Source: Pseudomonas sp. sp1636
Lineage (GTDB): Bacteria > Pseudomonadota > Gammaproteobacteria > Pseudomonadales > Pseudomonadaceae
Reading direction: 5' to 3'
DNA length: 64,000 bases
NCBI RefSeq assembly: GCF_030376615.1
Contig: NZ_JARRAB010000024.1
Location: forward strand, 1 to 64,000
Shown here: positions 1 through 10,505 of the stretch, one piece after another
How the letters are laid out: each line of letters begins with the position of its first letter
Position numbering within the stretch: the first letter of the stretch is position 1
Position numbers and translations under genes: made by a program
Notes under the pieces: model-generated
Told to the model about the DNA's origin: nothing
The model's database searches: none
The model's input: only the letters and a program-made list of their open reading frames with translations

Positions 1-68
1 CTGTCTCCAGCCCGGTCTTTGCCTCGGCCGATAACTGATCGACCGATACCGCCCCATCGAGCGCCCGG

Positions 69-94
69 TGTTACGACCGCCATCGCAGGTAACG
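69..94. promoter_or_regulatory. Candidate CbrB upstream activator site
   Basis: An inverted repeat TGTTAC - 14 nt - GTAACG is visible here. From memory, the enhancer-binding protein CbrB recognises TGTTAC/GTAACA half-sites separated by about 14 nt. The site lies about 95 bp upstream of the sigma-54 promoter, a normal activator distance. One base of the second half-site departs from that pattern. The assignment is inference from motif and position. Confidence 0.5.
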
Positions 95-189
95 TAACTG
101 AGTGATACGGAAACAGCTCAGGCGTATTTTTCCTGGGAGAAAATCCAAGATAAATGCTAAGCAATTGATTTTAAATGATATTTAAAAGC

Positions 190-205
190 TGGCACGAGCT
201 ATGCT
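190..205 (+). promoter_or_regulatory. Sigma-54 (-24/-12) promoter of the CrcZ-like sRNA
   Basis: TGGCACG followed by ATGCT gives the GG-N10-GC spacing of an RpoN promoter (GG at 191-192, GC at 203-204). This predicts transcription from about position 216, just ahead of the A-rich repeats. CbrB-dependent crc sRNAs are known to use such promoters. Confidence 0.75.
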
Positions 206-215
206 TTCTTAATGG

Positions 216-565
216 AATAACAACAACAAAAACAGCAAAAAGAAAAACATCTCGACTCTGGTAAAACAAAAACAAAACGGCAGAGAAGTAGCAAACAGAT
301 TTTTTTGGACAGGGTGTGCTTTTTCGGGATCAACCCCGACAACCAGTTTTAGAAGAATAAAACTACCTTGAGGTAGCTCGTTCTGGTTGGATCACCTAGT
401 GACAATGGCAGTACCAGCAACCAAAAAAATACGTTTGCCCTTGATCCCTCCTGGGGATCTGATGAAAAGCTTGTCGATCACCAATAAAAACAACAGATCG
501 TTAAACAAAAAAAACAAAGCACGCGTAACTTATTCGAGGGGAGCCTAGGCTCCCCTCAGTGCTTT
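216..565 (+). ncRNA. Crc/Hfq-sequestering small RNA of the CrcZ/CrcY/CrcX family
   Basis: This RNA of about 350 nt has no convincing reading frame but several A-rich runs of the AANAANAA type, at about 216-232, 262-278, 420-428 and 481-516. Such motifs bind Hfq-Crc and titrate it away from catabolic mRNAs, relieving carbon catabolite repression. A sigma-54 promoter lies upstream, a CbrB-like site lies further upstream, and a strong GC hairpin ends the transcript at 536-557. Length, promoter class and motif pattern fit the CrcZ/CrcY/CrcX family. I cannot tell which paralogue it is, because cbrB and pcnB are not in the window. Confidence 0.78.
536..557 (+). terminator. Hairpin terminator of the CrcZ-like sRNA
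   Basis: A perfect 10-bp stem (GAGGGGAGCC / GGCTCCCCTC) with a two-base turn is followed by a short pyrimidine-rich tail. It closes the sRNA. Confidence 0.75.
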
Positions 566-1024
566 CTGGCTTCCCCATCTCCAGCAGGGGCAGGCTTTCC
601 TACTCGTCTAATCGGCCCCCCACGTTCTGCACTGCTATTTTGCCGAACAGGCTGGCAACTAAACCTGTGGGCTTACCGAAGCCCTCCTGCACTGCACACA
701 AACGCTCGTTAGCCCGTCGGATCTCTCCAGCGTTGCGTGAAAAACACTCAGTTTGTTGAACCCGCGCGGCGCTGCTACACCGGCTGAGCCGCTTCCGGCG
801 CTCTGACCTGTCAATCAGCATCCAAAACGTTTCAGGTAACACTCCTAGTCGTTACCGATTCAATCCATGGCGCTGATTGGGCCATAAGCTGCCGCTCGAA
901 GCGGTCTATGAAACCTGGGGCTATTCAGATTGATCCTGAGCCGATGATCCACATGCTGATCCTGGGCTATTGCGAATACTCTCGCTCAGCACGCTTGCCC
1001 CAGAACAGCGCTGCAACTAAACGC
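566..1024. other. Gap without a credible intact gene
   Basis: Between the sRNA and the MocR-type gene I see only short open frames with no ribosome-binding site or recognisable product, apart from the transposase scrap at 908-1003. An 80-codon minus-strand frame at 600-842 resembles no family I know and is probably chance. Confidence 0.5.
908..1003 (+). pseudogene. Fragment of an IS1182-type DDE transposase
   Basis: The frame reads ...IQIDPEPMIHMLILGYCE..., which resembles the N-terminal stretch of IS1182-family transposases (consensus like SIDPExMIRMLxIGYC followed by RSERRL). Only about 30 codons remain before the similarity is lost, and neither the catalytic domain nor the IS ends are visible. 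It is a dead remnant lying just past the 3' end of the regulator gene. The family call rests on one short stretch. Confidence 0.5.
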
Positions 1025-2437
1025 TCAGCCGTGATGGCTCTCTATCAGCGCGTTAAGTCGCTGGCAGCACTTATCCAAGCCCGCATCGGGCAGGTTGGTG
1101 ACGCCCAGCAGTAGTCCTGATTGCGCCGTGCTTGCTTGCGCATACCACGTGGAAAGCGGCGTCGGCGCCAGGTTGTATTCGGCTGCCTGGTTTGCAATAG
1201 CAACGTCATCAATCCCCGCTGGCAGTTTCAGCAGGAGTGCAAGGCCGGCCATGGCATCGGTGGTGCTGGATAGCTGTAGCGACTGGCGCAAGGCTTCAAG
1301 GCGACTCCTGTAGGTGCGTTTCATACGCCTTAAATGGCGCAGGTAGTGGCCCTTGCGCAAAAACTCGGCAAGGGCTAATTGCGTGACAATAGAAGAGGCG
1401 GGGGCCAGTGCTGCGGCGGCATCGGCAAACCGATTGGCATGTTCTGCGGGCACCACAACAAATCCCATACGCAGCGACGGGCTGATTGTCTTGCTGAATG
1501 TACCGACATGAATGACTCGGCCATATCGGTCGAGTGACGCTAGTGCAGGCGCAGCACGACCGGATAATTGCAACTCACTCAGGTAATCGTCCTCGACGAT
1601 CCAGCTGCCATTTTGCTGGGCCCACTCCAGCAACTCATGGCGCCGCGCCAGCGATAAGGTCATCCCAAGCGGCGCCTGCTGCCCCGCCGTAACGACAGCC
1701 AGCCGCGCCTCGGGAGCTTGGCCAATGCCAGTGTTGACGCAAAGCCCTTGGTCGTCCACGTTGACTGCTACGACGCGCAGGCCTGCTATGTTTAACGCCA
1801 TGCGCGTTAGCGGGTAACAGGGGTCTTCTACCCATGCTGTTGCGCGGGTTAAGCCAAGCGCGTGGATGATCAAACCCAGCGCGCCGGTATAGCCATTGGT
1901 GATGATGACTTGAGCGGACGAGCAGTTAATCCCGCGTGCAACTGCTAGATACGCGGCGATTTCGCTACGCAAGGTTAGTTCGCCACGCGGATCGGGATAG
2001 CTGACCGACGCACCTATCGCCGCTTGGCGCGAAGCCGCAGAGGTGATTCGGCTCCACAGCTTTGATGGGAATACGTCTTGGGCGGGGACACCCATCTGAA
2101 ATACCAAGGGCAACTGGCTAAACGGATGGACAAAAAAATTGGGCAGCGGACTGCGAAAACCCTTGCCTTCATTTTGTTTGGCCACGGGCAGTTGATGCAC
2201 GACGAAAGTTCCTGCGGCGCCTCGCGATACAACCAGTTGCTCATCAGTCAGGCGTTCATACGCGACACGCACCGTGCCCCGAGCGACCCCGAGTTGAGCG
2301 CTGAGATCACGCCACGAAGGCAGGCGCGCCCCCGCATATAAGCGGCCGTCGCGGATAGAGGCGCCAATTGCTGCGCTGATTTGCTCGGCAATCGGTGTGC
2401 TCGCAGTACGGTTTAACTCTATGCGTAAATCTTCCAT
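1025..2437 (-). CDS. MocR/GntR-type transcription factor with aminotransferase-like domain
   Basis: The product of 470 residues has a GntR winged helix at about residues 10-80 (LPSWRDLSAQLGVARGTVRVAYERL). A fold-type I aminotransferase-like domain follows. YPDPRGELTLR near residue 150, the EDDY stretch near 282 and the PLP-lysine context TFSKTISP (Lys about 316) are all present. MocR proteins sense pyridoxal phosphate or an amino compound and control an adjacent divergent gene. Here that neighbour is a thioredoxin-like/DsbD-like/azoreductase operon starting 165 bp away. An inverted repeat in the shared promoter is the likely operator. Family is secure; ligand and regulon are inferred. Confidence 0.88.
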   Translation of the reverse strand: MEDLRIELNRTASTPIAEQISAAIGASIRDGRLYAGARLPSWRDLSAQLGVARGTVRVAYERLTDEQLVVSRGAAGTFVVHQLPVAKQNEGKGFRSPLPNFFVHPFSQLPLVFQMGVPAQDVFPSKLWSRITSAASRQAAIGASVSYPDPRGELTLRSEIAAYLAVARGINCSSAQVIITNGYTGALGLIIHALGLTRATAWVEDPCYPLTRMALNIAGLRVVAVNVDDQGLCVNTGIGQAPEARLAVVTAGQQAPLGMTLSLARRHELLEWAQQNGSWIVEDDYLSELQLSGRAAPALASLDRYGRVIHVGTFSKTISPSLRMGFVVVPAEHANRFADAAAALAPASSIVTQLALAEFLRKGHYLRHLRRMKRTYRSRLEALRQSLQLSSTTDAMAGLALLLKLPAGIDDVAIANQAAEYNLAPTPLSTWYAQASTAQSGLLLGVTNLPDAGLDKCCQRLNALIESHHG

Positions 2438-2448
2438 GACCTATGGTA

Positions 2449-2482
2449 CAGCATAAAGAGTAAATCTTGGTTCTTTATGCTG
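2449..2482. promoter_or_regulatory. Inverted-repeat operator in the MocR-tlpA divergent promoter
   Basis: CAGCATAAAGA and TCTTTATGCTG form perfect 11-bp inverted arms separated by 12 nt. They start about 12 bp upstream of the MocR start codon and lie about 120 bp before the tlpA-like start. Position and symmetry suggest the binding site of the MocR-type protein, which would control itself and the redox operon. Confidence 0.6.
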
Positions 2483-2602
2483 AACCTTTAAGGGCGGATC
2501 ATGGCGCTAATCTCTCCGCAAAACCATTGGCCTGCGTAACACTTGGCTAGCGTGACGATGGGCGCGGAGCTTTTGGGTATCACGATTTAAAGGAGTTTAT
2601 CC

Positions 2603-3655
2603 GTGCGGTTTTCTATTTTTTCGACGCGTGCTACGCAGTTAGTCGCATTAGTTGTACTGGCGAGCATTTGCCATTTTTCTTATGCGGACAGCAGTTACGA
2701 CGCTGAAGGCCAGCGTCGTGCACAAAGCGCAGGCGCCTTGCTGCTCGGTAAGCCGGGGCCGGCAGCTGTATTAAAAACCATTGATGGCCAAGAGATCGAT
2801 CTGTCGACGCTGTACGGTAAAAAGCCCATCTATTTAAAATTTTGGGCGACGTGGTGCGTGCCCTGCCGCCAGCAGATGCCCGCCTTTGAAAAGACTCAGC
2901 AGACGCTGGGTGACAAGATTCAAGTCATTGCTGTCAATACCGGCTTTAGCGATGACAAAGAATCGGTCATTGCCTACCGCAAGGAGCATGGGTTGAGCAT
3001 GCCAATTGCCATCGATGACGGCAGTTTGGCTGCAGACCTCAATTTGAGAGTTACGCCGCAACATGTGCTGATCAATCGCAGTGGGCACATAAGCTATGTC
3101 GGCCACTTGGACGACCAACAACTGCATGATGCACTGCAGAAGCTATTACTGCCCGAGACCGAAACAGCCGCCCCCCCAAGGGATGAGAAATCCGCTGCAG
3201 AAGCTCGCTTTGCCGTGGGCGATCAAGTCGCTGGACTGAAAGCAACGACCATGGACGGCGCCAATGTTGACCTTGCCGCAGCGGCCACCGGCAAGCCGCG
3301 TGCGTTGGTGTTCTTTGCGCCGTGGTGTGAATGGTATCTAGAAGAGAGCCGTCCGCAGACCTCAAAAGCCTGCGTTAGGGTGCGCAAAGAAGTCGATCAC
3401 TTGCTCACTCAGGGTGATGTTGAGTGGCTGGGCATATCGTCAGGCTTATGGGCCACTCAGGACGATCTGCAAGACTACCTAAACACCAGCAAAACCAAGC
3501 TACCGTTGGCCCTGGATGCCAACGACGAGTTGTTTCGTGCATTCGGTATCCGTGAGATCCCAAGCGTCGTATTGCTCGATGCCAACGGCCGCGTGAACAA
3601 GATTCTAGGGCCGCAAGACGCGCAACTGTCCAGCGCAGTACAGGCGTTACGCTAA
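2603..3655 (+). CDS. Exported TlpA-like protein with two thioredoxin-fold domains
   Basis: A GTG start at 2603 is preceded by a strong AAGGAG, and the first 28 residues form a signal peptide ending near SYADS. The first thioredoxin/TlpA domain (about 45-165) has a canonical active site WCVPC (Cys85, Cys88). A second domain (about 195-345) has WCEWYLEES at the equivalent place, keeping only the first cysteine. The protein should act in the periplasm as a thiol-disulfide reductase, probably reduced by the DsbD-like protein encoded next. The second domain may be structural or use a distant cysteine (Cys in SKACV). First gene of a likely three-gene operon under the MocR-type regulator. Confidence 0.82.
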   Translation: MRFSIFSTRATQLVALVVLASICHFSYADSSYDAEGQRRAQSAGALLLGKPGPAAVLKTIDGQEIDLSTLYGKKPIYLKFWATWCVPCRQQMPAFEKTQQTLGDKIQVIAVNTGFSDDKESVIAYRKEHGLSMPIAIDDGSLAADLNLRVTPQHVLINRSGHISYVGHLDDQQLHDALQKLLLPETETAAPPRDEKSAAEARFAVGDQVAGLKATTMDGANVDLAAAATGKPRALVFFAPWCEWYLEESRPQTSKACVRVRKEVDHLLTQGDVEWLGISSGLWATQDDLQDYLNTSKTKLPLALDANDELFRAFGIREIPSVVLLDANGRVNKILGPQDAQLSSAVQALR

Positions 3656-3729
3656 GCGTTACAACTACGGGGCTGGTGTTCGTGCATCGGCCCTGCATCG
3701 TTGTTTACTCACCTAAAATCGAGTTCTCC

Positions 3730-5760
3730 ATGCCCACCTCATCCATCGAGGCACTGCTTATTTGCCTGTGCCTGAGTGTCGCCTCTTTCGTTTCTGCTGC
3801 CCCCCAAATGCCCGGAAATGATGAGGTGTTGATTGCTTCAGCGTTAGTCGCCGAAAGCCAGACGCCTGCGCCTGGCACGCACACCACCTTAGCCATTGTC
3901 ATGGAGCCACAAGACGAATGGCACGGTTACTGGAAACAACCGGGCGATGTGGGTTTTCCACCTAAATTAAGCTGGCGCCTACCCGAAGGCGTGAGTGTGG
4001 GGGAGGCAGAATATCCGGTGCCGCAAACGCTGCTTATCGATGGTTTGATGAACCATGTGTACGAGCATCCCTATGCGCTGTTGGTGCCGTTGCAGGTGCC
4101 GGCGGGTATGCCCGTTGGCAGCCAATTACCGATTCAGTTGGACATGCAGTATTTGGCCTGCCGCTATGATGCGTGCGTGCCCGAGCGTGCCTCCTTAAAT
4201 ACCAGGCTGACAGTGGGCGATGGAACCAGTGATGCCGCCGTACAACAGCGCTTTGCACAGTGGCGTCAGGCGTTGCCGCGCCCACTCGGTTCAAAGGCCA
4301 GCTTCAGCGTGGATAAAGGCATTTTCCGCCTGATGGTGCCGCTGCCGGCGGCGATGGCAATCAAGCAGCCCCATCTCTTCTCCGCTTCTAAGGGCGCGAT
4401 CAACAATGCCGCCGAGCAACGCTTTGAACGTAAGGGTGACGTGCTGGTGGTTGAAACCGAAGCGGGTGATAAACCAGCAGATTTTTTCAGCGCAACCTTA
4501 TCCCTCGGTGATGGTTTAGGGCTGGACTTGCAGGCAGGGCCTGCCGCCGTACAAGCCGCCGGAGGAAGCACGTTGAGCGTAACCTTGGTGGCTTTGGCCG
4601 GCGCGGTACTGGGTGGCTTGCTGCTTAATCTGATGCCGTGCGTGTTTCCTATCCTCAGTCTAAAGGCGCTGAGCATCGCGCGCTCCAGTAGCAATGCGGC
4701 AAGTGCACGCAGCGAGGCAGTCGCCTATTCGCTGGGTGTGATTATGGTGTGCCTATTGTTGGGCGGCATACTCCTGGCTTTACGGGCAGGGGGCGCACAA
4801 GTCGGCTGGGCATTTCAGTTGCAAGATCCGCGGGTGATCTTCGTCTTGCTGTTGCTCAGCTGCGCTATCGCTTTCAACCTGACGGGGTTGTTTGAGCTCT
4901 CTTCAGTAAGTTCGGGTTCTGGCTTAACTGAACGCAAGGGGGCTGGCGGTGCCTTCTGGACTGGCGCGTTGGCCGCGTTTGTGGCCACCCCATGCACCGG
5001 CCCTTTTATGGCTGCAGCGTTGGGCGCGGCGCTGGTGCTTCCGCCTGCGGCGGCCTTGCTGGTTTTTGCCGGTTTGGGCTTGGGCATTGCACTGCCGTTT
5101 TTATTGCTCGGGTTTATTCCAGCCTTGCAGCGCTGCTTACCCAAACCCGGTTCGTGGATGCAAACACTGCGCAACATACTTGCAGTGCCCATGTTCTTGA
5201 CCGCCTTGGCGTTGCTCTGGGTACTTAGCCAGCAAGTGACCGCCAGCGCATTAGTGGCGGTAATCGGCTGCAGCATGCTGTTTGCATTTGGTTTATGGAT
5301 CACTGGATTACGTCAGCGCGTGTTTAAAAAGGCCGCGTGGATGCCCGCGGTATTGGCCGCCTTGTTGGCGTTTGGGCTTGGGCTTAGCCAGACCCATCAG
5401 CAACCAGAACCAACCCCAAACGGCGATCAACTGGCGTTCGATCAAGCCAAGCTATCCAGCTTACGCAAAGCGGACAAACCGGTATTTTTGTACTTCACGG
5501 CAGACTGGTGCGTGACCTGTAAAGTGAATGAGCAAGTGGCGATTGATCGTGACGAAACCCATGAAGCCTTCGCTAAAGCGGGTGTGGTGAGCATGCGTGG
5601 CGATTGGACCGATGGCGATTCTGAAATCACGGCGTTTCTTGAACAGCATGGCCGTTCCGGTGTGCCGTTTTATCTGTGGTACACACCGGGGAAAAGTGAG
5701 CCAACGGTGTTGCCCCAGGTGCTTACGCCCAGTGTGTTTGTAGAGCAACTCGCCAATTAA
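3730..5760 (+). CDS. DsbD/ScsB-like transmembrane thiol-disulfide interchange protein
   Basis: I place the start at the ATG at 3730, because the following residues form a clear signal peptide (ALLICLCLSVASFVSA); the frame is open from 3676. The order is a periplasmic N-terminal ScsB-like domain (about 30-270), about eight membrane segments with the cysteine motifs LMPCVFPIL and ATPCTGPF, and a C-terminal thioredoxin domain with DWCVTCK. This is the electron path of DsbD-type proteins: cytoplasmic thioredoxin, membrane cysteines, terminal domain, periplasmic partner. The likely partner is the TlpA-like protein 75 bp upstream. ScsB-type, rather than housekeeping DsbD, is favoured by the long N-terminus and context. 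Confidence 0.85.
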   Translation: MPTSSIEALLICLCLSVASFVSAAPQMPGNDEVLIASALVAESQTPAPGTHTTLAIVMEPQDEWHGYWKQPGDVGFPPKLSWRLPEGVSVGEAEYPVPQTLLIDGLMNHVYEHPYALLVPLQVPAGMPVGSQLPIQLDMQYLACRYDACVPERASLNTRLTVGDGTSDAAVQQRFAQWRQALPRPLGSKASFSVDKGIFRLMVPLPAAMAIKQPHLFSASKGAINNAAEQRFERKGDVLVVETEAGDKPADFFSATLSLGDGLGLDLQAGPAAVQAAGGSTLSVTLVALAGAVLGGLLLNLMPCVFPILSLKALSIARSSSNAASARSEAVAYSLGVIMVCLLLGGILLALRAGGAQVGWAFQLQDPRVIFVLLLLSCAIAFNLTGLFELSSVSSGSGLTERKGAGGAFWTGALAAFVATPCTGPFMAAALGAALVLPPAAALLVFAGLGLGIALPFLLLGFIPALQRCLPKPGSWMQTLRNILAVPMFLTALALLWVLSQQVTASALVAVIGCSMLFAFGLWITGLRQRVFKKAAWMPAVLAALLAFGLGLSQTHQQPEPTPNGDQLAFDQAKLSSLRKADKPVFLYFTADWCVTCKVNEQVAIDRDETHEAFAKAGVVSMRGDWTDGDSEITAFLEQHGRSGVPFYLWYTPGKSEPTVLPQVLTPSVFVEQLAN

Positions 5761-5788
5761 ATTGGCCTGATTGGTCGATGGAGCTTCA

Positions 5789-6418
5789 ATGAAAAATGTT
5801 TTAGTGATCAATGCCAGCCCGAACCAACACGGCTCACAAAGTCGCTTGATGACCGAGCGATTTGTGCGCTTATGGATGCAACATAATCCGGCCGACACAT
5901 TCACCTTTCGTGAGTTGGGCAATGCAGATATCCCGCACGTGAATCAGCAGTGGGTTAAGTCTGCTTTCACCCCAGACGAGGCGAGAAGCGCGGGCGAGAA
6001 ACAAGCCATCGCGTTGAGTGATGCGCTAGTAAAAGAGCTGCAAAACGCCGACGTGATTGTTTTGGGTAGTCCGATGCATAACCTATCTGTACCTAGCACC
6101 TTGAAGGCCTACATCGACCAGATTATTCGTATGAGCATCACGACCACGCTGGTGCCCGGAACACCCAACAGCCCCTATGTGGGGCTGTTGGAAAACAAGA
6201 AGGCTTATCTGCTTTTGGTGCGCGGCGGTTATGGCTTTGGCAAAGGAGAAATCTATGAGCACATGGACTTCCAGGAACCGTATCTAAAGGCTGTCCTGCA
6301 AATGTTGGGGGTGACAGACGTGACGAGCGTGAAAATGAATCACACCGCCATGAGCGAAGAACAGCGCTCGCGTTCTTACCATCAAGCTCACGCGCAAATT
6401 GACGCATTGTTCAACTGA
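5789..6418 (+). CDS. azoR: FMN-dependent NADH-azoreductase / flavodoxin-fold quinone reductase
   Basis: The product of 209 residues begins MKNVLVINASPN, typical of AzoR proteins, and contains the FMN-contacting stretches SPMHNLSVPSTLKAYIDQ and RGGYGFGKGE. It should reduce quinones and azo or nitro compounds with NAD(P)H as a cytosolic dimer. The ATG at 5789 is preferred over an upstream TTG because it follows GGAG and matches the family N-terminus. It starts 28 bp after the DsbD-like gene and is probably co-transcribed, which points to a thiol or electrophile stress role. Confidence 0.85.
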   Translation: MKNVLVINASPNQHGSQSRLMTERFVRLWMQHNPADTFTFRELGNADIPHVNQQWVKSAFTPDEARSAGEKQAIALSDALVKELQNADVIVLGSPMHNLSVPSTLKAYIDQIIRMSITTTLVPGTPNSPYVGLLENKKAYLLLVRGGYGFGKGEIYEHMDFQEPYLKAVLQMLGVTDVTSVKMNHTAMSEEQRSRSYHQAHAQIDALFN

Positions 6419-6424
6419 ACGATG

Positions 6425-6671
6425 CGGCCGTAGTCCCCAGCAGATCAGCATCAGTCATCGCATCGAGGCAACAACCTTCTGTCAGGCGCAGGAAAACCAC
6501 TGCTGCGCTGCTTGATCTTGTAGCAATCGGGTAGTGAGTGCAGGCGATTAGCCTCGTCGTGGGCTTACCAGAATCTCGGCCAGCATCTTTTTAAACTGCC
6601 GGCGGACGGTATCAGCCTAGCTTGCGCCATTCCTTCAGTGCCCGCGCATCGAACTCAAGGCTATAGGTCAT
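6425..6671 (-). pseudogene. Frameshifted relE-type toxin remnant
   Basis: An ATG overlapping the antitoxin stop codon starts a RelE-like frame, MTYSLEFDARALKEWRKLG, and hits TGA at 6612-6614. After a one-base shift the family sequence resumes (DTVRRQFKKMLAEILVSPR). After a further shift it resumes again (EANRLHSLPDCYKIKQRSSG). At least two frameshifts inside about 250 bp mean that no functional toxin can be made from this copy. The overlap of toxin start and antitoxin stop is the normal relBE arrangement. Confidence 0.85.
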
Positions 6672-6900
6672 CCAGCGCAACCTTCACGCACAGGGGAGCT
6701 GCCAAGCGCTCGCGCACGGCGGCGATCAAGGCCTCGTCTTCCTCGGTCATCAGTACCGGGCGAAACGGCAGCTGGCCGCGCTCGGCCACATACTGCAAGG
6801 CCTGGCGCATCAGTTCGGAAGGGGTAACGCCGAGCCGATCCAACTCGCGGTAAGCGCGAGCTTTTAGATCATCGTCGATGCGGATATTGATGGAAGCCAT
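6661..6900 (-). CDS. RelB/DinJ-family antitoxin, toxin partner decayed
   Basis: The 79-residue protein begins MASINIRIDDDLKARAYREL, a ribbon-helix-helix DNA-binding N-terminus, and continues GVTPSELMRQALQYVAERGQLPF as in RelB/DinJ antitoxins. Its frame is open further upstream, but the ATG at 6898-6900 fits the family. A perfect 28-bp palindrome lies 12 bp before the start, the usual place for autorepression. The downstream toxin is frameshifted, so this is an orphan antitoxin that may still repress its own promoter. Confidence 0.85.
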   Translation of the reverse strand: MASINIRIDDDLKARAYRELDRLGVTPSELMRQALQYVAERGQLPFRPVLMTEEDEALIAAVRERLAAPLCVKVALDDL

Positions 6901-6912
6901 GGCAACGCCCAA

Positions 6913-6940
6913 CAAGGTAATGACGCACGTCATTACCTTG
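6913..6940. promoter_or_regulatory. Perfect 28-bp palindrome, antitoxin operator
   Basis: CAAGGTAATGACG and its exact complement flank a CA centre. The palindrome lies between the gyrB stop and the antitoxin start. Its perfect symmetry over 13 bp per arm is what a dimeric or tetrameric ribbon-helix-helix antitoxin would bind. It could also act as a weak terminator for gyrB. Confidence 0.7.
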
Positions 6941-6973
6941 CTAGTCTGGCGCCTGTTTAGCAACCGCTGACGA

Positions 6974-9391
<2,418 letters not shown>

Positions 9392-9394
9392 GCT

Positions 9395-10498
9395 TCACTC
9401 CCGGTGGTCGTGGGTCTGGGTGATACGGCCATGTTCCACGTGGAACATGGCGACGGGCGTATCCGTGCGCCAGCCGTCCCTCAACAGTTCATGGTCTACA
9501 CAGGTGATGAACACCTGGCAGTGCAAATCTTCTAACAAACGGCACAAGGCGCGACGGTGCTGTTCATCCAGTTCTGACGGCAAGTCATCCACCAGATAGA
9601 TGCATTGGCCGCGCTTGGCCTGATTAACTAAATGGCCCTGAGCAATACGCAGGGCACAAATGACCAACTTCTGCTGGCCTCGCGACAATACCTCTGCGGC
9701 ACTGTGGGCTGCCAAGCGCAATCTGAGATCCGCCCGCTGCGGGCCTGCTTGGGTGTGGCCAATTTGCTGATCGCGGAGAAGGGAAGTGGCCAGCACCTCG
9801 TTTAGCTCGCGCTCTTTATCCCAGCCGCGATAATAACTGAGGGTCAATCCTTCCAGCTCGAGCAGCTCGCTTAGCGTGCGCTCGAAGACCGGTTTCAAGG
9901 CCTGGATATAGGCTCTTCGGTAACCATCGATTTCGTCGCTGGCAAGGCATAGCTCACGGTTCCAGGCCGCCTGCGAAGCGGCGTCAAGTGTACCATGCCG
10001 CAGCCATGAGTTCCGCTGCCGCAGGGCTTTCTGCAGGCGTTGCCAGGCTGGCATAAAGCGCGGTTCCACGTGGAACACTCCCCAATCGAGAAACTGCCGA
10101 CGAACCTTGGGCGCCCCCTCGAGCAAGCGAAAACTATCCGGATTGATCAATTGCAGCGGCAGCGCTTCCGCCAGCTGGGCCGCACTGCGCGCATTCTGCC
10201 CATCGATGCGAATCTGCAACTCGCCCTGACGGTCACGGGAAATCCCCAGACTGCTTTGCCGACCATCGGCTAATCGCACCTCACCGAAAACCGTACAAGC
10301 CAGTTGCTCGTACTGAATCATGGGCAGTAAGCGTGTGCTGCGAAATGAGCGCGCCAAGCCGAGCAGGTGAACGGCCTCCAGGACACTGGTTTTGCCGCTG
10401 CCATTGGCGCCGTGAAGGATATTGATACGCGGGGAGGGGGAGAGGGTCACCGGGTGCAAATTGCGCACCGCGGTGACCATGACGCGGGTGAGGGACAT
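9395..10498 (-). CDS. recF: DNA replication and repair protein RecF
   Basis: The 367-residue SMC-like ATPase has Walker A HGANGSGKTSVLEAV near the N-terminus, the signature LSRGQQKLVICALR and Walker B YLVDDLPSELD. RecF loads RecA at gapped DNA with RecO and RecR. It sits 7 bp after dnaN. Two ParB-binding palindromes lie within this coding sequence, so its bases serve both protein and partition. Confidence 0.98.
   Translation of the reverse strand: MSLTRVMVTAVRNLHPVTLSPSPRINILHGANGSGKTSVLEAVHLLGLARSFRSTRLLPMIQYEQLACTVFGEVRLADGRQSSLGISRDRQGELQIRIDGQNARSAAQLAEALPLQLINPDSFRLLEGAPKVRRQFLDWGVFHVEPRFMPAWQRLQKALRQRNSWLRHGTLDAASQAAWNRELCLASDEIDGYRRAYIQALKPVFERTLSELLELEGLTLSYYRGWDKERELNEVLATSLLRDQQIGHTQAGPQRADLRLRLAAHSAAEVLSRGQQKLVICALRIAQGHLVNQAKRGQCIYLVDDLPSELDEQHRRALCRLLEDLHCQVFITCVDHELLRDGWRTDTPVAMFHVEHGRITQTHDHRE
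9432..9447. other. parS: parS site (ParB binding), perfect palindrome
   Basis: TGTTCCACGTGGAACA is a perfect match to the chromosomal parS consensus used by Pseudomonas ParB. It lies inside the 3' part of recF, about 12 kb from parAB and 4 kb from oriC, and should nucleate the ParB partition complex. Confidence 0.9.
10062..10077. other. parS: parS site (ParB binding), one mismatch
   Basis: GGTTCCACGTGGAACA matches 15 of 16 bases of parS and also lies inside recF, 630 bp from the perfect site. Clustered parS sites near the origin are normal in Pseudomonas. Confidence 0.85.
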
Positions 10499-10505
10499 TT
10501 AGCGG

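Noticed and set aside
1141..1156. CCACGTGGAAA resembling parS in the MocR gene
   Set aside because: Only about 11 of 16 bases match the ParB consensus and the flanks lack symmetry.
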